NCBI GenBank assembly: GCA_964370045.1
Contig: CAYJGZ010000023.1
Coordinates: 1-24,023 of the forward strand
Reading direction: 5' to 3'
Length of the DNA stretch: 24,023 nucleotides
Origin: JAAYCI01 sp964370045
Lineage (GTDB): Bacteria > Bacillota > Clostridia > Oscillospirales > Ruminococcaceae
Below are positions 1-7,586 of this stretch, piece by piece. The notes under the pieces are model-generated. The model was given only the letters and a program-made list of their open reading frames with translations. It ran no database searches and had not been told where the DNA came from. Made by a program: the position numbers and the translations under genes. Numbering within the stretch: the first letter of the stretch is position 1; every line of letters starts with the position of its first letter.

Positions 1-62
1 TTTTTCTTGTAGCTTCTTATTGCCTCTCTGTCCAATATGTTTGACAATCCTACAAGTTTTTG

Positions 63-1781
63 TTAGCGCTTGAGGTTTATAAGCTCCTCCAGCATTGTGT
101 CCGAAACAGTGATGATACGGCTGTTGGCCTGGTAGCCACGCTGGGTGGTAATCATGTCCGAAAACTCACGGGAAAGGTCCACGTTGGAAAGCTCCAGCGT
201 GCCGCTTACCAGCTGGCCTGCGCCGCCCTCGCCCGGCTGTGTCAGTGTGGGTGTGCCCGAGTTTTGGCTGACAATATAAGATGTGGAGCCACTCTGCGAA
301 AGACCCGTTTGGTTAGAGAATGTGGCAAGGTCAATACGGCCGATGTACACCTCTTCACCCTGGCTGTCAAGACCCACGATAACACCGTTGCCCGAGATGG
401 CAATGCCCGTCATGTCCGCAAGGCCTTGCGGGCCACCCTCTGTGCCGTTACGCAGGGTGAGCGCCTTTGAGCCAAGACCCATTGCGTAGCTTGGGCTGGA
501 GGCTGTAGCTGTGCCGGCAAGGTTGTCGTATGTGCCGCCCGTGTATGCGTCGGCAAAGTTTGCGCCGTCTGCCAGCGGAAGCGTGCCGCCTGCATCCGCC
601 ACCCATGCGGCGGTGATGGCATCAAAGCTGGGGCGCTCCATCTCGATATAGTCGTTTGTGGGGTCAGCGGCGTTTACAAGGTTGAACTTGCCCGCTGTTG
701 TACGGGTGTTGTTCACAGAGCCTGTGTAGGTAACGCCGCCTATCACCATGGAGATGTCCCACTCAAGGTTTGCCGCATCGTATGTGGCGGAATAGCCTGT
801 GGGGCCTGCGTTGCCCAGTGTGGTATCTGTGAAGGTATCGCCGAAAGCCGCACCCACTTTTCCGCTGGGCGTAATACCACCGAAGTATATGGTGGTAGGG
901 GTAACATCCACAGAGCCGTACTGCACGCTGTAGTCGGTGGAGGCAAGCTCCTCGCCTGTGAGGAAAAGCTTTCCGTCTGCGGCGGCCGCTGTAAAGGGGT
1001 TGCTACCGGGGTCGGTAAATGCCAGCGTATAGTCGCCACCAACGTGTGGCACGCCTCCGTTTGCCTCTGTGATGGCCGCATTGACTGCCGCATTCACTTC
1101 GTCAATATTGGCGAACTGCTCGTTTGCATTAAACGTAACCACAATGCCTGTGGAGGAGATGGACGCCACCGCACGCACACCGTCTGTAAGTGTTGCGTCG
1201 GAGCCAAAGTTAAAGTTAATGTTAGCATCCTTCGTGTTGTTACCCGCTGTAAGAGACATGGGCACGCCGTTTATGCTCTCTTCCACCGTGGCGGCCGTGG
1301 GGGGCACATTTGCCAACGCCACCGCAATGCGCTCACTGCCGGCCGCTCTGCCTGTGGGGTCGCCGTTCACGCCCAGCACGTAGTTACCCTGTGTGTCCAC
1401 AAGGTTGCCTGCGGCATCAAAGTTCAGCATACCCGCACGTGTGTAGTATATGTTGCCTGCGGCGTCCATCACCTGCAAGAATCCGTCGCCGTCGATGGCA
1501 ACGTCCATCGTCTGGCCTGTCATGCTAAAGGTGGAACGGCTCATCATAAGGTCCACGCTGCCCACCTGTGCGCCGTAGCCCACCTGGGAGGGGTTTGTGC
1601 CGCCCTGCCCACCCGTGGGTGCGCTGGAGGAGCTGATGCTTTGGTAGTAAATATCGCTGAATGTGGTACGAGAGGACTTAAAGCCATACGTATTTACGTT
1701 GGCGATGTTGTTACCGATTGTATCCATCTTGGTTTGGTGGGTAGCCAAACCAGAAACACCCGAATACATAGAGCGAACCAT
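63..1781 (-). CDS. flgE: Flagellar hook protein FlgE
   Basis: Structural subunit of the hook, the flexible joint outside the cell that links rod to filament. The 572-residue product starts MVRSMYSGVSGL, followed by the GNNIANVNTYGFK signature of the rod/hook N-terminal domain. It ends in the matching C-terminal domain (FSDMITTQRGYQANSRI and LEELINLKR). Between them lies a long Gly/Thr/Asn-rich D1-D2 type region (about residues 100-500) with low family conservation. ATG 1781 was chosen over an in-frame extension to 1829 because AAGGAG lies 7 bases upstream and MVRSMYSG is the usual family start. No cysteine is seen, so spirochaete-type lysinoalanine crosslinking is not expected. It is the last complete gene of the flgB operon here; flbD or motAB would be expected to the left, outside the window. 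Confidence 0.96.
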   Translation of the reverse strand: MVRSMYSGVSGLATHQTKMDTIGNNIANVNTYGFKSSRTTFSDIYYQSISSSSAPTGGQGGTNPSQVGYGAQVGSVDLMMSRSTFSMTGQTMDVAIDGDGFLQVMDAAGNIYYTRAGMLNFDAAGNLVDTQGNYVLGVNGDPTGRAAGSERIAVALANVPPTAATVEESINGVPMSLTAGNNTKDANINFNFGSDATLTDGVRAVASISSTGIVVTFNANEQFANIDEVNAAVNAAITEANGGVPHVGGDYTLAFTDPGSNPFTAAAADGKLFLTGEELASTDYSVQYGSVDVTPTTIYFGGITPSGKVGAAFGDTFTDTTLGNAGPTGYSATYDAANLEWDISMVIGGVTYTGSVNNTRTTAGKFNLVNAADPTNDYIEMERPSFDAITAAWVADAGGTLPLADGANFADAYTGGTYDNLAGTATASSPSYAMGLGSKALTLRNGTEGGPQGLADMTGIAISGNGVIVGLDSQGEEVYIGRIDLATFSNQTGLSQSGSTSYIVSQNSGTPTLTQPGEGGAGQLVSGTLELSNVDLSREFSDMITTQRGYQANSRIITVSDTMLEELINLKR

Positions 1782-1879
1782 ATCAAAATCTCCTTTTTTG
1801 TTCGACGCACAGCGCCCTGCAAACGGCAAGACATCTATGCTACCGAAAGAGTTTTTGATACCGTCTTAATTTTTTCACA

Positions 1880-1903
1880 AAGTCCCTCAGTCAGTCGGGA
1901 CTT
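1880..1903 (-). repeat. Stem-loop between the TIGR02530-type gene and flgE
   Basis: Perfect 7-base inverted repeat AAGTCCC/GGGACTT with a 10-base loop, in the 150-base gap ahead of flgE. Neither strand has a T-run after it, so it is not a normal intrinsic terminator. It may protect or process the operon mRNA. Confidence 0.5.
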
Positions 1904-1931
1904 AAAAAGCTTCCTGCAATAGGTCCGGCTT

Positions 1932-2330
1932 TCAAATTATGACGGTACCGTCTATATTTGTGAACACACTGCCCTTTGTCGCCTCGGCATCCACTGTGAT
2001 AACCTTGCCGCTGGCGGCGTTTACGATGTAGGCATTTTGGTCGATAAGGATAAGCGCTTCACGCAGTCCTTTTTCCTGAGCCATCCTAACGCCCTCATCC
2101 AGTCGCTGCAAATTTTGCTGTGAAACATCAATCTGACGCTCGTGCACACGCGAAACCGCATGTTTGGAAAACGCAACACTGCTGTTTTGTTCAAGCTGTC
2201 CTTGCAATACCGACAAAAACGAGGCGGCGCTTTGAGCACTTTGGTTATTTTGGGTGCTCTGTGTTGTTTGCGGCGCAGCCACGGTATTTCCCGTGACAAT
2301 AGGCCTTGTCATTCTGTTCAAATAATCCAT
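1932..2330 (-). CDS. TIGR02530-type flagellar operon protein
   Basis: A 132-residue protein of the small family found between flgD and flgE in Firmicutes (TIGR02530, 'flagellar operon protein'). The N-terminal 45 residues are a Gln/Ser/Thr-rich linker. The conserved part contains FSKHAVSRVHERQIDVS and then a helical segment leading to LILIDQNAYIVNAASGKVITV, as in the family. Its function is not established; position suggests a role in hook assembly. An in-frame TTG at 2336 lies almost inside the Shine-Dalgarno site, whereas ATG 2330 has AGGAGG 7 bases upstream, so 2330 is taken as the start. The last codons contain the 12-base palindrome GACGGTACCGTC, probably by chance. Confidence 0.88.
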   Translation of the reverse strand: MDYLNRMTRPIVTGNTVAAPQTTQSTQNNQSAQSAASFLSVLQGQLEQNSSVAFSKHAVSRVHERQIDVSQQNLQRLDEGVRMAQEKGLREALILIDQNAYIVNAASGKVITVDAEATKGSVFTNIDGTVII

Positions 2331-2358
2331 GCTCAAACCTCCTTGTCCCGCATGGTCT

Positions 2359-2382
2359 TGTGTGATATTTTTGCATCACACA
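2359..2382 (-). repeat. Stem-loop between flgD and the TIGR02530-type gene
   Basis: Perfect 8-base inverted repeat TGTGTGAT/ATCACACA with an 8-base A-rich loop (as read on the minus strand), placed just after the flgD stop and before the next Shine-Dalgarno site. No U-tract follows it, so a processing or mRNA-stability role is more likely than termination. Confidence 0.5.
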
Positions 2383-2387
2383 GAAAG

Positions 2388-3161
2388 TTAGGCTTGCGAG
2401 CCTGTTGTGGTGAAGGCGGCCTTTTGGAACAATGCCTCGTTTCCTGCCGAGTCACGCACCACTACGTTCACCTGATACTGTGTTGTGGGCGAAAGTCCCG
2501 TCAGCTGGTACTCCGTGGCCATAATTCCCGAAGAAATCTTTGTGCCGTTTTTCACGTTTTGCATGTTGCTAAAGTCGACATTCATGTCGGTGGTGTAGTA
2601 CACATCATACACAAGACCTTGCGACAGCGACGCATCATCAATGGGGCTCATCCAGCTAAAGTCCGCCGAGTCGTTGGTGATGTTCGAGGTGATAAGCGCA
2701 ATTTGGTTTGCTACGTCCAGTTGGCTTTGCTGTGCGCCTGCATTTGGGTCGTTCAGCGTCATGATTTGGTTCATCTGGAACTCTTTGCCGTTCACCGTGA
2801 ATGTGAACTCGTCCCCTGTCATGTTTACGCTGGTCACAACACCCGTCTCGCTTGTAATGCCTCCGCCTATACCGTAGGTAGCCGCCGTAACGGTTTTACC
2901 CAGCATACTGGAAACGTAGTTTGTCTGCGAGTAGTAGGACAGCTCCTGCATCGCCTCCATAGAGGAAAACTGCGCAAGCTGTGAGATGTACTCCGTGTCG
3001 TCCACCGGGTCCATAAAGTCTTGGTTTGCAAGCTGGGCAATCATCAGCTGTAAAAAGTCGTCAACCGAAACGCCTTGGTCCGCCTCGTTTGTAAATGGGG
3101 TCTCAACCGTAAGGCCTCCCACCTGCGTAAGGCCGTTGTCCAGCTCTCTAATTCCACTCAT
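2388..3161 (-). CDS. flgD: Hook cap protein FlgD with a fibronectin type III-like C-terminus
   Basis: FlgD forms the temporary cap under which FlgE polymerises. The conserved N-terminal region (about residues 30-85) has VDDFLQLMIAQLANQDFMDP followed by EYISQLAQFSSMEAMQ. A small beta domain then starts with LGKTVTAATYG and contains VNGKEFQM. From about residue 163 to the end (257 residues in all) the pattern changes to a fibronectin type III-like domain: ADFSW, VYDVYYTT, LTGLSPTTQYQVNVVV, DSAGNEALF and FTTT. ATG 3161 fits best, with AGGAG 9 bases upstream; ATG 3167 in the same frame is only 3 bases from it. The gene follows fliK by 28 bases. FlgD function is well supported; the role of the extra domain is inference. 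Confidence 0.94.
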   Translation of the reverse strand: MSGIRELDNGLTQVGGLTVETPFTNEADQGVSVDDFLQLMIAQLANQDFMDPVDDTEYISQLAQFSSMEAMQELSYYSQTNYVSSMLGKTVTAATYGIGGGITSETGVVTSVNMTGDEFTFTVNGKEFQMNQIMTLNDPNAGAQQSQLDVANQIALITSNITNDSADFSWMSPIDDASLSQGLVYDVYYTTDMNVDFSNMQNVKNGTKISSGIMATEYQLTGLSPTTQYQVNVVVRDSAGNEALFQKAAFTTTGSQA

Positions 3162-3189
3162 GGGCATAATCTCCTTTCTTTTAGTTTCG

Positions 3190-4539
3190 TCATACAAGTG
3201 TGTTTAGCGCATCGCTCAAAGATGTAGCCCTCTGCGCATTCGTAGGCGGCATTACCACCGTCTCAAGCTGTTCCTCTTGCCCTTCGCTCAGCTGCTCATC
3301 GCCGTAGTATGCGGCTCCTCGCATCTGCTCAAACTGCCTTTGGTGCTCGCCGCCAAATCCCTGCTGTGCGGAGAACAAATCCTGCTGACGCTCGGTAGTG
3401 ATGGTATCCAGCTGAACTTTCATCGAGCGCAGGTTGTCCTGCAAAATCTCCGACTGTGCCACCAGCAACTTTTGCGTGTCGGCGCTTTTTGCTATGATGT
3501 CCAAAAGCATTCCGTCGGCGGTCTTTGTAAGGCGTATTGTCACCTCGCCAAGGCCCTCGGGCACAAGCTTAATGGAAAATACATCCTCGCCGTTTGCAAT
3601 CGCCTCGCCTATCCCCTGCTGAATCTGAAAAGCTTGAGGGGCTTGCATCTGCTGTAAGGCTTGCGACGATGCGGTGCTCTGTGTCATGGACGTGTTTTGC
3701 ATAAAGAATCCGCTGTCCACCTGCCTTTGCAGTGCGTCAATATCGGCGTTTTGCGGCTTTGTGCTCTGCTTTTCACTCGGCTGTGCGGTATCGCCCATCT
3801 GCTGTTTTGCCGCTCGCACCATCATGGCAAAATCCGTCTGCCCTCTTTGCGCCTGCGTGTTCGTAACGCTGACAACATCGGAGGTCTGCGCCGCAGTTGA
3901 AGCACCGCTCTGCGCTGTTTCGGGTGTTTGCGCCTGTGTGTTTGTCTGTGCTGTTTTTATCACGGGCGTTCCCGTAAGCATCTGCGCCAGTGCCTGCGGA
4001 GTGCTGTTAAGTACCATGTTCAGCATCGCCTGCACATCGACACCGCCCTGCGTACCCTGCACTGCCGTGGCCGTAACACTCTGCGGTATCACAGGCAAAA
4101 CTGTCTGCATCATCTGCTGTAAGTACATGCCTGCCTGCTCTTCGCCCTGCTCCTGTATTAGCTTGCGCAGTTGCTCCTGCATACTCTCGATAAGCGACAT
4201 CAGTGCGTCCATGTCCGCCTGTTGCCCAACATCTTCGCCCGTCTGCTGTGTGCCCATGAGCATCTGCTGTATCTGCTGAAGTATGCTTGCAAGCACATCC
4301 TGCGTGCTCAGCGAATCGTCCTGCTGTAAAAGCGACATTAGCATTTCATCCTGAACCAGCCCTGCGTCGGCCATCTGCAACAATGTGGCGTTTGCGCCAT
4401 CACCGTTTTGCGGCAGTAGACTGCTAAGCATATCCATAAAGCCGCCCGTACCCTGTGCGCCTTGAGCGCCCTGCATTCTAACCTGACCCATACCCATGGC
4501 GGATGCCATCTGCACAGCACCCATCATTTGCGTGTTCAT
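3190..4539 (-). CDS. fliK: Flagellar hook-length control protein FliK
   Basis: Secreted molecular ruler that switches the export gate from hook to filament substrates. The 449 residues are mostly Gln/Met/Thr-rich low-complexity sequence, as is usual for this fast-evolving protein. The conserved C-terminal Flg_hook domain (about residues 320-390) is recognisable from FSIKLVPEGLGEVTIRLT and the later AQSEILQDNLRSMKVQLD segment. ATG 4539 has GGAGG 8 bases upstream; the in-frame GTG at 4548 lies inside that site and is rejected. It lies between fliJ and flgD as in other Firmicutes, but after an unusually long 227-base gap that holds a strong hairpin. Confidence 0.92.
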   Translation of the reverse strand: MNTQMMGAVQMASAMGMGQVRMQGAQGAQGTGGFMDMLSSLLPQNGDGANATLLQMADAGLVQDEMLMSLLQQDDSLSTQDVLASILQQIQQMLMGTQQTGEDVGQQADMDALMSLIESMQEQLRKLIQEQGEEQAGMYLQQMMQTVLPVIPQSVTATAVQGTQGGVDVQAMLNMVLNSTPQALAQMLTGTPVIKTAQTNTQAQTPETAQSGASTAAQTSDVVSVTNTQAQRGQTDFAMMVRAAKQQMGDTAQPSEKQSTKPQNADIDALQRQVDSGFFMQNTSMTQSTASSQALQQMQAPQAFQIQQGIGEAIANGEDVFSIKLVPEGLGEVTIRLTKTADGMLLDIIAKSADTQKLLVAQSEILQDNLRSMKVQLDTITTERQQDLFSAQQGFGGEHQRQFEQMRGAAYYGDEQLSEGQEEQLETVVMPPTNAQRATSLSDALNTLV

Positions 4540-4580
4540 CTTTCTCACCTCCCTTCATTTTTTGGCTTTGCAAAGTTAAT

Positions 4581-4645
4581 CCGAGGTTTTTTCTTCCTTG
4601 TGTTTTCTCCCGCCACAGGCGGGGAGAAAACACGGTTTATCCTCG
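4581..4645. repeat. Long hairpin in the fliJ-fliK gap
   Basis: In the 227-base gap between fliJ and fliK. The core is a 15-base stem: GTGTTTTCTCCCGCC (4600-4614) pairs with 4618-4633, with one extra G, around the 3-base loop ACA. An outer CGAGG/CCTCG pair (4582-4586 and 4641-4645) encloses it. On the plus strand the outer arm is followed by TTTTT, so it could act as a weak plus-strand terminator. On the minus strand, the direction of the operon, no U-tract follows. It may therefore be an mRNA processing or stability element between early export genes and hook genes, or the remnant of a small mobile element. Confidence 0.6.
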
Positions 4646-4766
4646 TTTTTCATTTTGCTTCACAATGCCTTTTTGTGTGTAATCTTCGTGCATCTATACA
4701 AATCCCAAACGCTCGGGAATTGTAAGCATATTTACATGTTGTGCCACATCACAATGGCGATGCAGG

Positions 4767-5243
4767 CTAATTTGCGACACCTGCGCCCTGTTCTGCCGCC
4801 TGCCTTTCCACAAACCTTCCGCTCACAAGCTCGAGGATACGCTCCCGCTCCTCCCGTGCAAAGTCCGCCTGCCACTCATCCCACTGGCTTTCACGTAGCT
4901 TTTCAAGGCTTTTTACCTCCTTGTTCAGCTCCATCACAATTTTCAACTGCTTTTCTATGGCATCGTCCATCTGTTTTATCTGCACGCTAAGAACTTTTAT
5001 CAGCTTGTCCGAGCTCTCACGGTGAAAGCTCACCCGTGTAACCTCCTGTATGCGCACGCCCTGCTCTGCGGCCTTTTTGCGAAATTCCGCATCCACACGT
5101 AGCATTTGAGCCTGCGTGTCCTCCCTACGCTTTTCCAGCGTGGCACGCTGCATACGAAGCTGTGCTAAAACATTCCGCTCTTTTTCATACATCGTTTGCT
5201 TAAAGCCGAGTATGCGTTGCAGTGAAAAGGCAAATTTTTGCAT
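4767..5243 (-). CDS. fliJ: Flagellar export chaperone FliJ
   Basis: A 158-residue, almost wholly helical, charged protein that fits FliJ, the coiled-coil stalk that links the FliI ATPase ring to the export gate and ferries chaperones. The start FAFSLQRILGFKQTMYEKERN is the typical FliJ N-terminus. The heptad-like pattern runs through to LEKLRESQWDEWQADFAREERE. It follows fliI by 60 bases, the expected order. ATG 5243 has AAGGGG 8 bases upstream. FliJ sequences diverge widely, so the assignment rests on N-terminal pattern, length and position together. Confidence 0.9.
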   Translation of the reverse strand: MQKFAFSLQRILGFKQTMYEKERNVLAQLRMQRATLEKRREDTQAQMLRVDAEFRKKAAEQGVRIQEVTRVSFHRESSDKLIKVLSVQIKQMDDAIEKQLKIVMELNKEVKSLEKLRESQWDEWQADFAREERERILELVSGRFVERQAAEQGAGVAN

Positions 5244-5275
5244 TTATGTAGCCCCTTGGGAGTTGATGTCGTCAC

Positions 5276-5300
5276 CTGCCAAGCTTTCCGCTTGCGGCAG
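5276..5300 (-). repeat. Stem-loop between fliI and fliJ
   Basis: CTGCC/GGCAG and AAGC/GCTT pair around a 5-base loop with a 2-base bulge, filling most of the 60-base fliI-fliJ gap. No U-tract follows on the minus strand, so read-through into fliJ is expected. Confidence 0.4.
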
Positions 5301-5303
5301 CCT

Positions 5304-6608
5304 TTACTTTGCGGTCTTCACCACAAGCTGTACCACCTCATCAAACGTAAACTTTTCGTCCACCTTTTGTTGCAAAAGCTTATTTATGGCCTCCATGTGC
5401 GCTATCGCCTCGTCCAGCTGAGGGTTTGTGCCGCTCTTGTATGCGCCTATGGATATAAGGTCTGCGTTGCTCTCGTACAGCGCCATCATGTTGCGTATGC
5501 GTCCTGCCGCCTGCTTGTGCTCGGGGTCCGAAATATCGTTCATAAGTCGGCTTATGGAGGACAGCACGTCGATGGCAGGGTAGTGGTTTTTCTGCGCCAC
5601 CTTGCGGCTTAGCATCACGTGCCCGTCTATGATACTGCGCACCGTGTCGGATATAGGCTCGTTCATGTCGTCGCCCTCCACCAGCACGGTGTAAATGCCT
5701 GTGATGGAGCCTTTTTCAAAGTTTCCGCTGCGCTCAAGTAGCTTTGGCAGTGCGGAATATATAGACGGCGTGTAGCCTCTTGCCACCGGCGGCTCGCCTA
5801 TGGCAAGGCCTATATCACGCTGTGACATGCAAAATCGGGTAATCGAGTCCATCATCAAAAGGACATCCTTACCCTGGTCACGGAAGTACTCCGCAATGGC
5901 GGTGGCACTCATGGCACATTTGTTGCGTAGCATCGCGGGCTGGTCGCTTGCGGCCACCACCACCACGCTGCGTGCCCTACCCTCTTCGCCCAGGTCACGC
6001 TCCAAAAACTCCACCACCTCACGGCCACGTTCGCCAATGAGGCCTATCACGTTCACATCCGCCTTCACATTGCGTGCAAGCATACCCATCAGCGTGCTTT
6101 TGCCAACACCGCTACCTGCGAATATACCCATACGCTGGCCTTTGCCTATGGTCATAAAGCCGTCTATCGCCTTCACACCCATCTGTATCGGCTCATCAAT
6201 GCGAGGGCGGCTCATGGGGTTGGACAGCTGACCCACTACATCATAGCGTATACCCTTATCGGGTATGGGCGGCCCACCGTCCAAAGGGCGTCCCAGCGCA
6301 TCCACCGTGCGCCCAATCATCTCATCGCACACATTTATGCTAAGCTTTCGTCCGGTGTTCACCACCGTAGCGCCAAAGCCGATGCCCTCCATGTCCTCGT
6401 ACGGCATGAGGAACACCTTGTTCTCCAAAAAGCCGACAACCTCCGCCAGCATACTGCGGCCTTCCGCAAGCTCTATGCGGCACACATCCCCGATGTTGCT
6501 TGCAGGGCCTGTGGACTGCACCGTCATACCCACAATTTTGTCTATCTTTCCCTTGCGGGTGCACAAATCATCAGCCTTCATAATTTGCGCAAACGCGGCT
6601 TTATCCAT
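5304..6608 (-). CDS. fliI: Flagellum-specific ATPase FliI
   Basis: ATPase of the flagellar type III export apparatus, related to F1-beta, acting as a ring at the cytoplasmic base of the motor. The length, 434 residues, is normal. Walker A is AGSGVGKST (residues 164-172), followed by the IGERGREVVEF segment. Walker B is DVLLMMDS (248-254), and GEPPVARGYTPS is the family-specific loop. ATG 6608 is preceded by GGGAGAGG. The 131-base gap upstream holds a good extended -10 sequence (see the separate entry), so fliI may have its own promoter within the operon. All catalytic motifs are intact. Confidence 0.98.
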   Translation of the reverse strand: MDKAAFAQIMKADDLCTRKGKIDKIVGMTVQSTGPASNIGDVCRIELAEGRSMLAEVVGFLENKVFLMPYEDMEGIGFGATVVNTGRKLSINVCDEMIGRTVDALGRPLDGGPPIPDKGIRYDVVGQLSNPMSRPRIDEPIQMGVKAIDGFMTIGKGQRMGIFAGSGVGKSTLMGMLARNVKADVNVIGLIGERGREVVEFLERDLGEEGRARSVVVVAASDQPAMLRNKCAMSATAIAEYFRDQGKDVLLMMDSITRFCMSQRDIGLAIGEPPVARGYTPSIYSALPKLLERSGNFEKGSITGIYTVLVEGDDMNEPISDTVRSIIDGHVMLSRKVAQKNHYPAIDVLSSISRLMNDISDPEHKQAAGRIRNMMALYESNADLISIGAYKSGTNPQLDEAIAHMEAINKLLQQKVDEKFTFDEVVQLVVKTAK

Positions 6609-6679
6609 TCAGCCTCTCCCTTTATCTGCGTTTGAGTTTGCTTTTTTAACTCTTTTTGCGCACGCACCGCCATACTGTA

Positions 6680-6708
6680 ATTATAGCACAGTTTTACCCA
6701 TATTGCAC
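6680..6708 (-). promoter_or_regulatory. Candidate sigma-A promoter ahead of fliI
   Basis: On the minus strand the -10 is a perfect TATAAT (6680-6685) preceded by TGC, which makes an extended -10 box. The -35 at 6703-6708 (GTGCAA, 17-base spacer) is weak, as extended -10 promoters allow. The inverted repeat ACTGT/ACAGT (6674-6678, 6688-6692) flanks the -10 and could be an operator. The start would lie about 65 bases before the fliI ATG. Confidence 0.5.
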
Positions 6709-6739
6709 AGCGTACACAATGGCAAATTGCACAAATTTT

Positions 6740-7582
6740 TTACGCCTGCGGTGTATCGAAATACTGCTTTAGGTTTTTTAGCTGCGTGTGCATAGAGGCA
6801 TCCAGCACACCCGATGGCGTCTCTATATTCACAGTGCCCGCCGCCGCAGGAACAGCGCTCAGTTCCACATTCGCCACATCCTCGTACAGCTCCGAAAGCG
6901 AGGCTAAAAGGCGTGTCATCTCCTGCGCCACCTCTATGCGTATCCACTGCTCACTGCGCACGCTTTGCACAGCCTTTTGCACCATGCCCGTAAGGATTGC
7001 ATCGTCCTCGCTCACCTTTTGGTCCAGCACCTTTGCGGCTATTTCCATCGCCATCCAGCGCAGTTGTTCCTCGTACTCTGCCTCAAAGCCACGCCGCTCG
7101 CCCTCAAAGACAGCAATGCTCTCCTCAATGCGGCCAACGATATTTTCGGTGCTCTCCACAAGAGTCGCCGCACCCTGCTGCCTGCCCTCCTGCTCGGCCT
7201 GCCTGCGTATAGCCTCGGCCTGCTCGTCTATTCCAAGCAGGGCATTTTCTCGGGTCTTTTTCGCCTCGTCCACCGCCTGCTCTATAATTCCTGCGGCCTG
7301 CGCCATGGCGCTTTGGACAATTTCCTTTGTTATAGCCTCCGCCTGCAGTGCATCGCCCTGTTTCTCCTGCGATGCCTCCTCGCTCATTTCATCGGGGGAA
7401 AACTCCTCAAATTCCTCATCCAAGCTTTCCTGCATACCCTCAAGCTGTAGCCCATCCTCGCCCTCTGCGGACGCTTCCTTCGCGCGTGCTCTCGCCGCCT
7501 TTTTTGCCGCCAGCTTATCCGCAGGCAACACATCGCGTATCTTCACGACATCCTCAAGGACGTTGATGCCGCCACATCGCAT
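6740..7582 (-). CDS. fliH: Flagellar export regulator FliH
   Basis: FliH is the peripheral stator and negative regulator of FliI that brings the ATPase to the C-ring. The 280-residue product has an N-terminal segment rich in Glu, Ala and Lys (about residues 20-85), then a long helical region with regular small residues in the FliH/V-ATPase-E style (EQAVDEAKKTRENALLGIDE, AIRRQAEQEGRQQGA). The C-terminal domain contains MAMEIAAKVLDQKV, IRIEVAQEMTRLLAS and AGTVNIETPSGVLDASMHTQL. ATG 7582 lies 4 bases after the fliG stop; an in-frame TTG at 7594 inside fliG is too close to the GAGGTGA site. Spacing from that site to the ATG is rather long (about 13), so translational coupling to fliG is likely. 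Confidence 0.92.
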   Translation of the reverse strand: MRCGGINVLEDVVKIRDVLPADKLAAKKAARARAKEASAEGEDGLQLEGMQESLDEEFEEFSPDEMSEEASQEKQGDALQAEAITKEIVQSAMAQAAGIIEQAVDEAKKTRENALLGIDEQAEAIRRQAEQEGRQQGAATLVESTENIVGRIEESIAVFEGERRGFEAEYEEQLRWMAMEIAAKVLDQKVSEDDAILTGMVQKAVQSVRSEQWIRIEVAQEMTRLLASLSELYEDVANVELSAVPAAAGTVNIETPSGVLDASMHTQLKNLKQYFDTPQA

Positions 7583-7586
7583 AATA

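Noticed and set aside
6..56. Inverted repeat CTTGTAG/CTACAAG downstream of flgE
   Set aside because: Only 7 bases with a 37-base loop and no U-tract on the minus strand; too weak to call, and the window edge cuts the context.
1044..1922. Long plus-strand open frames opposite flgE and other genes
   Set aside because: They are antisense shadows of well supported flagellar genes, Cys/His/Arg-rich and without family pattern or ribosome sites.
1941..1952. 12-base palindrome GACGGTACCGTC
   Set aside because: Lies within the final codons of the TIGR02530-type gene and encodes conserved-looking residues; no sign of a regulatory role.
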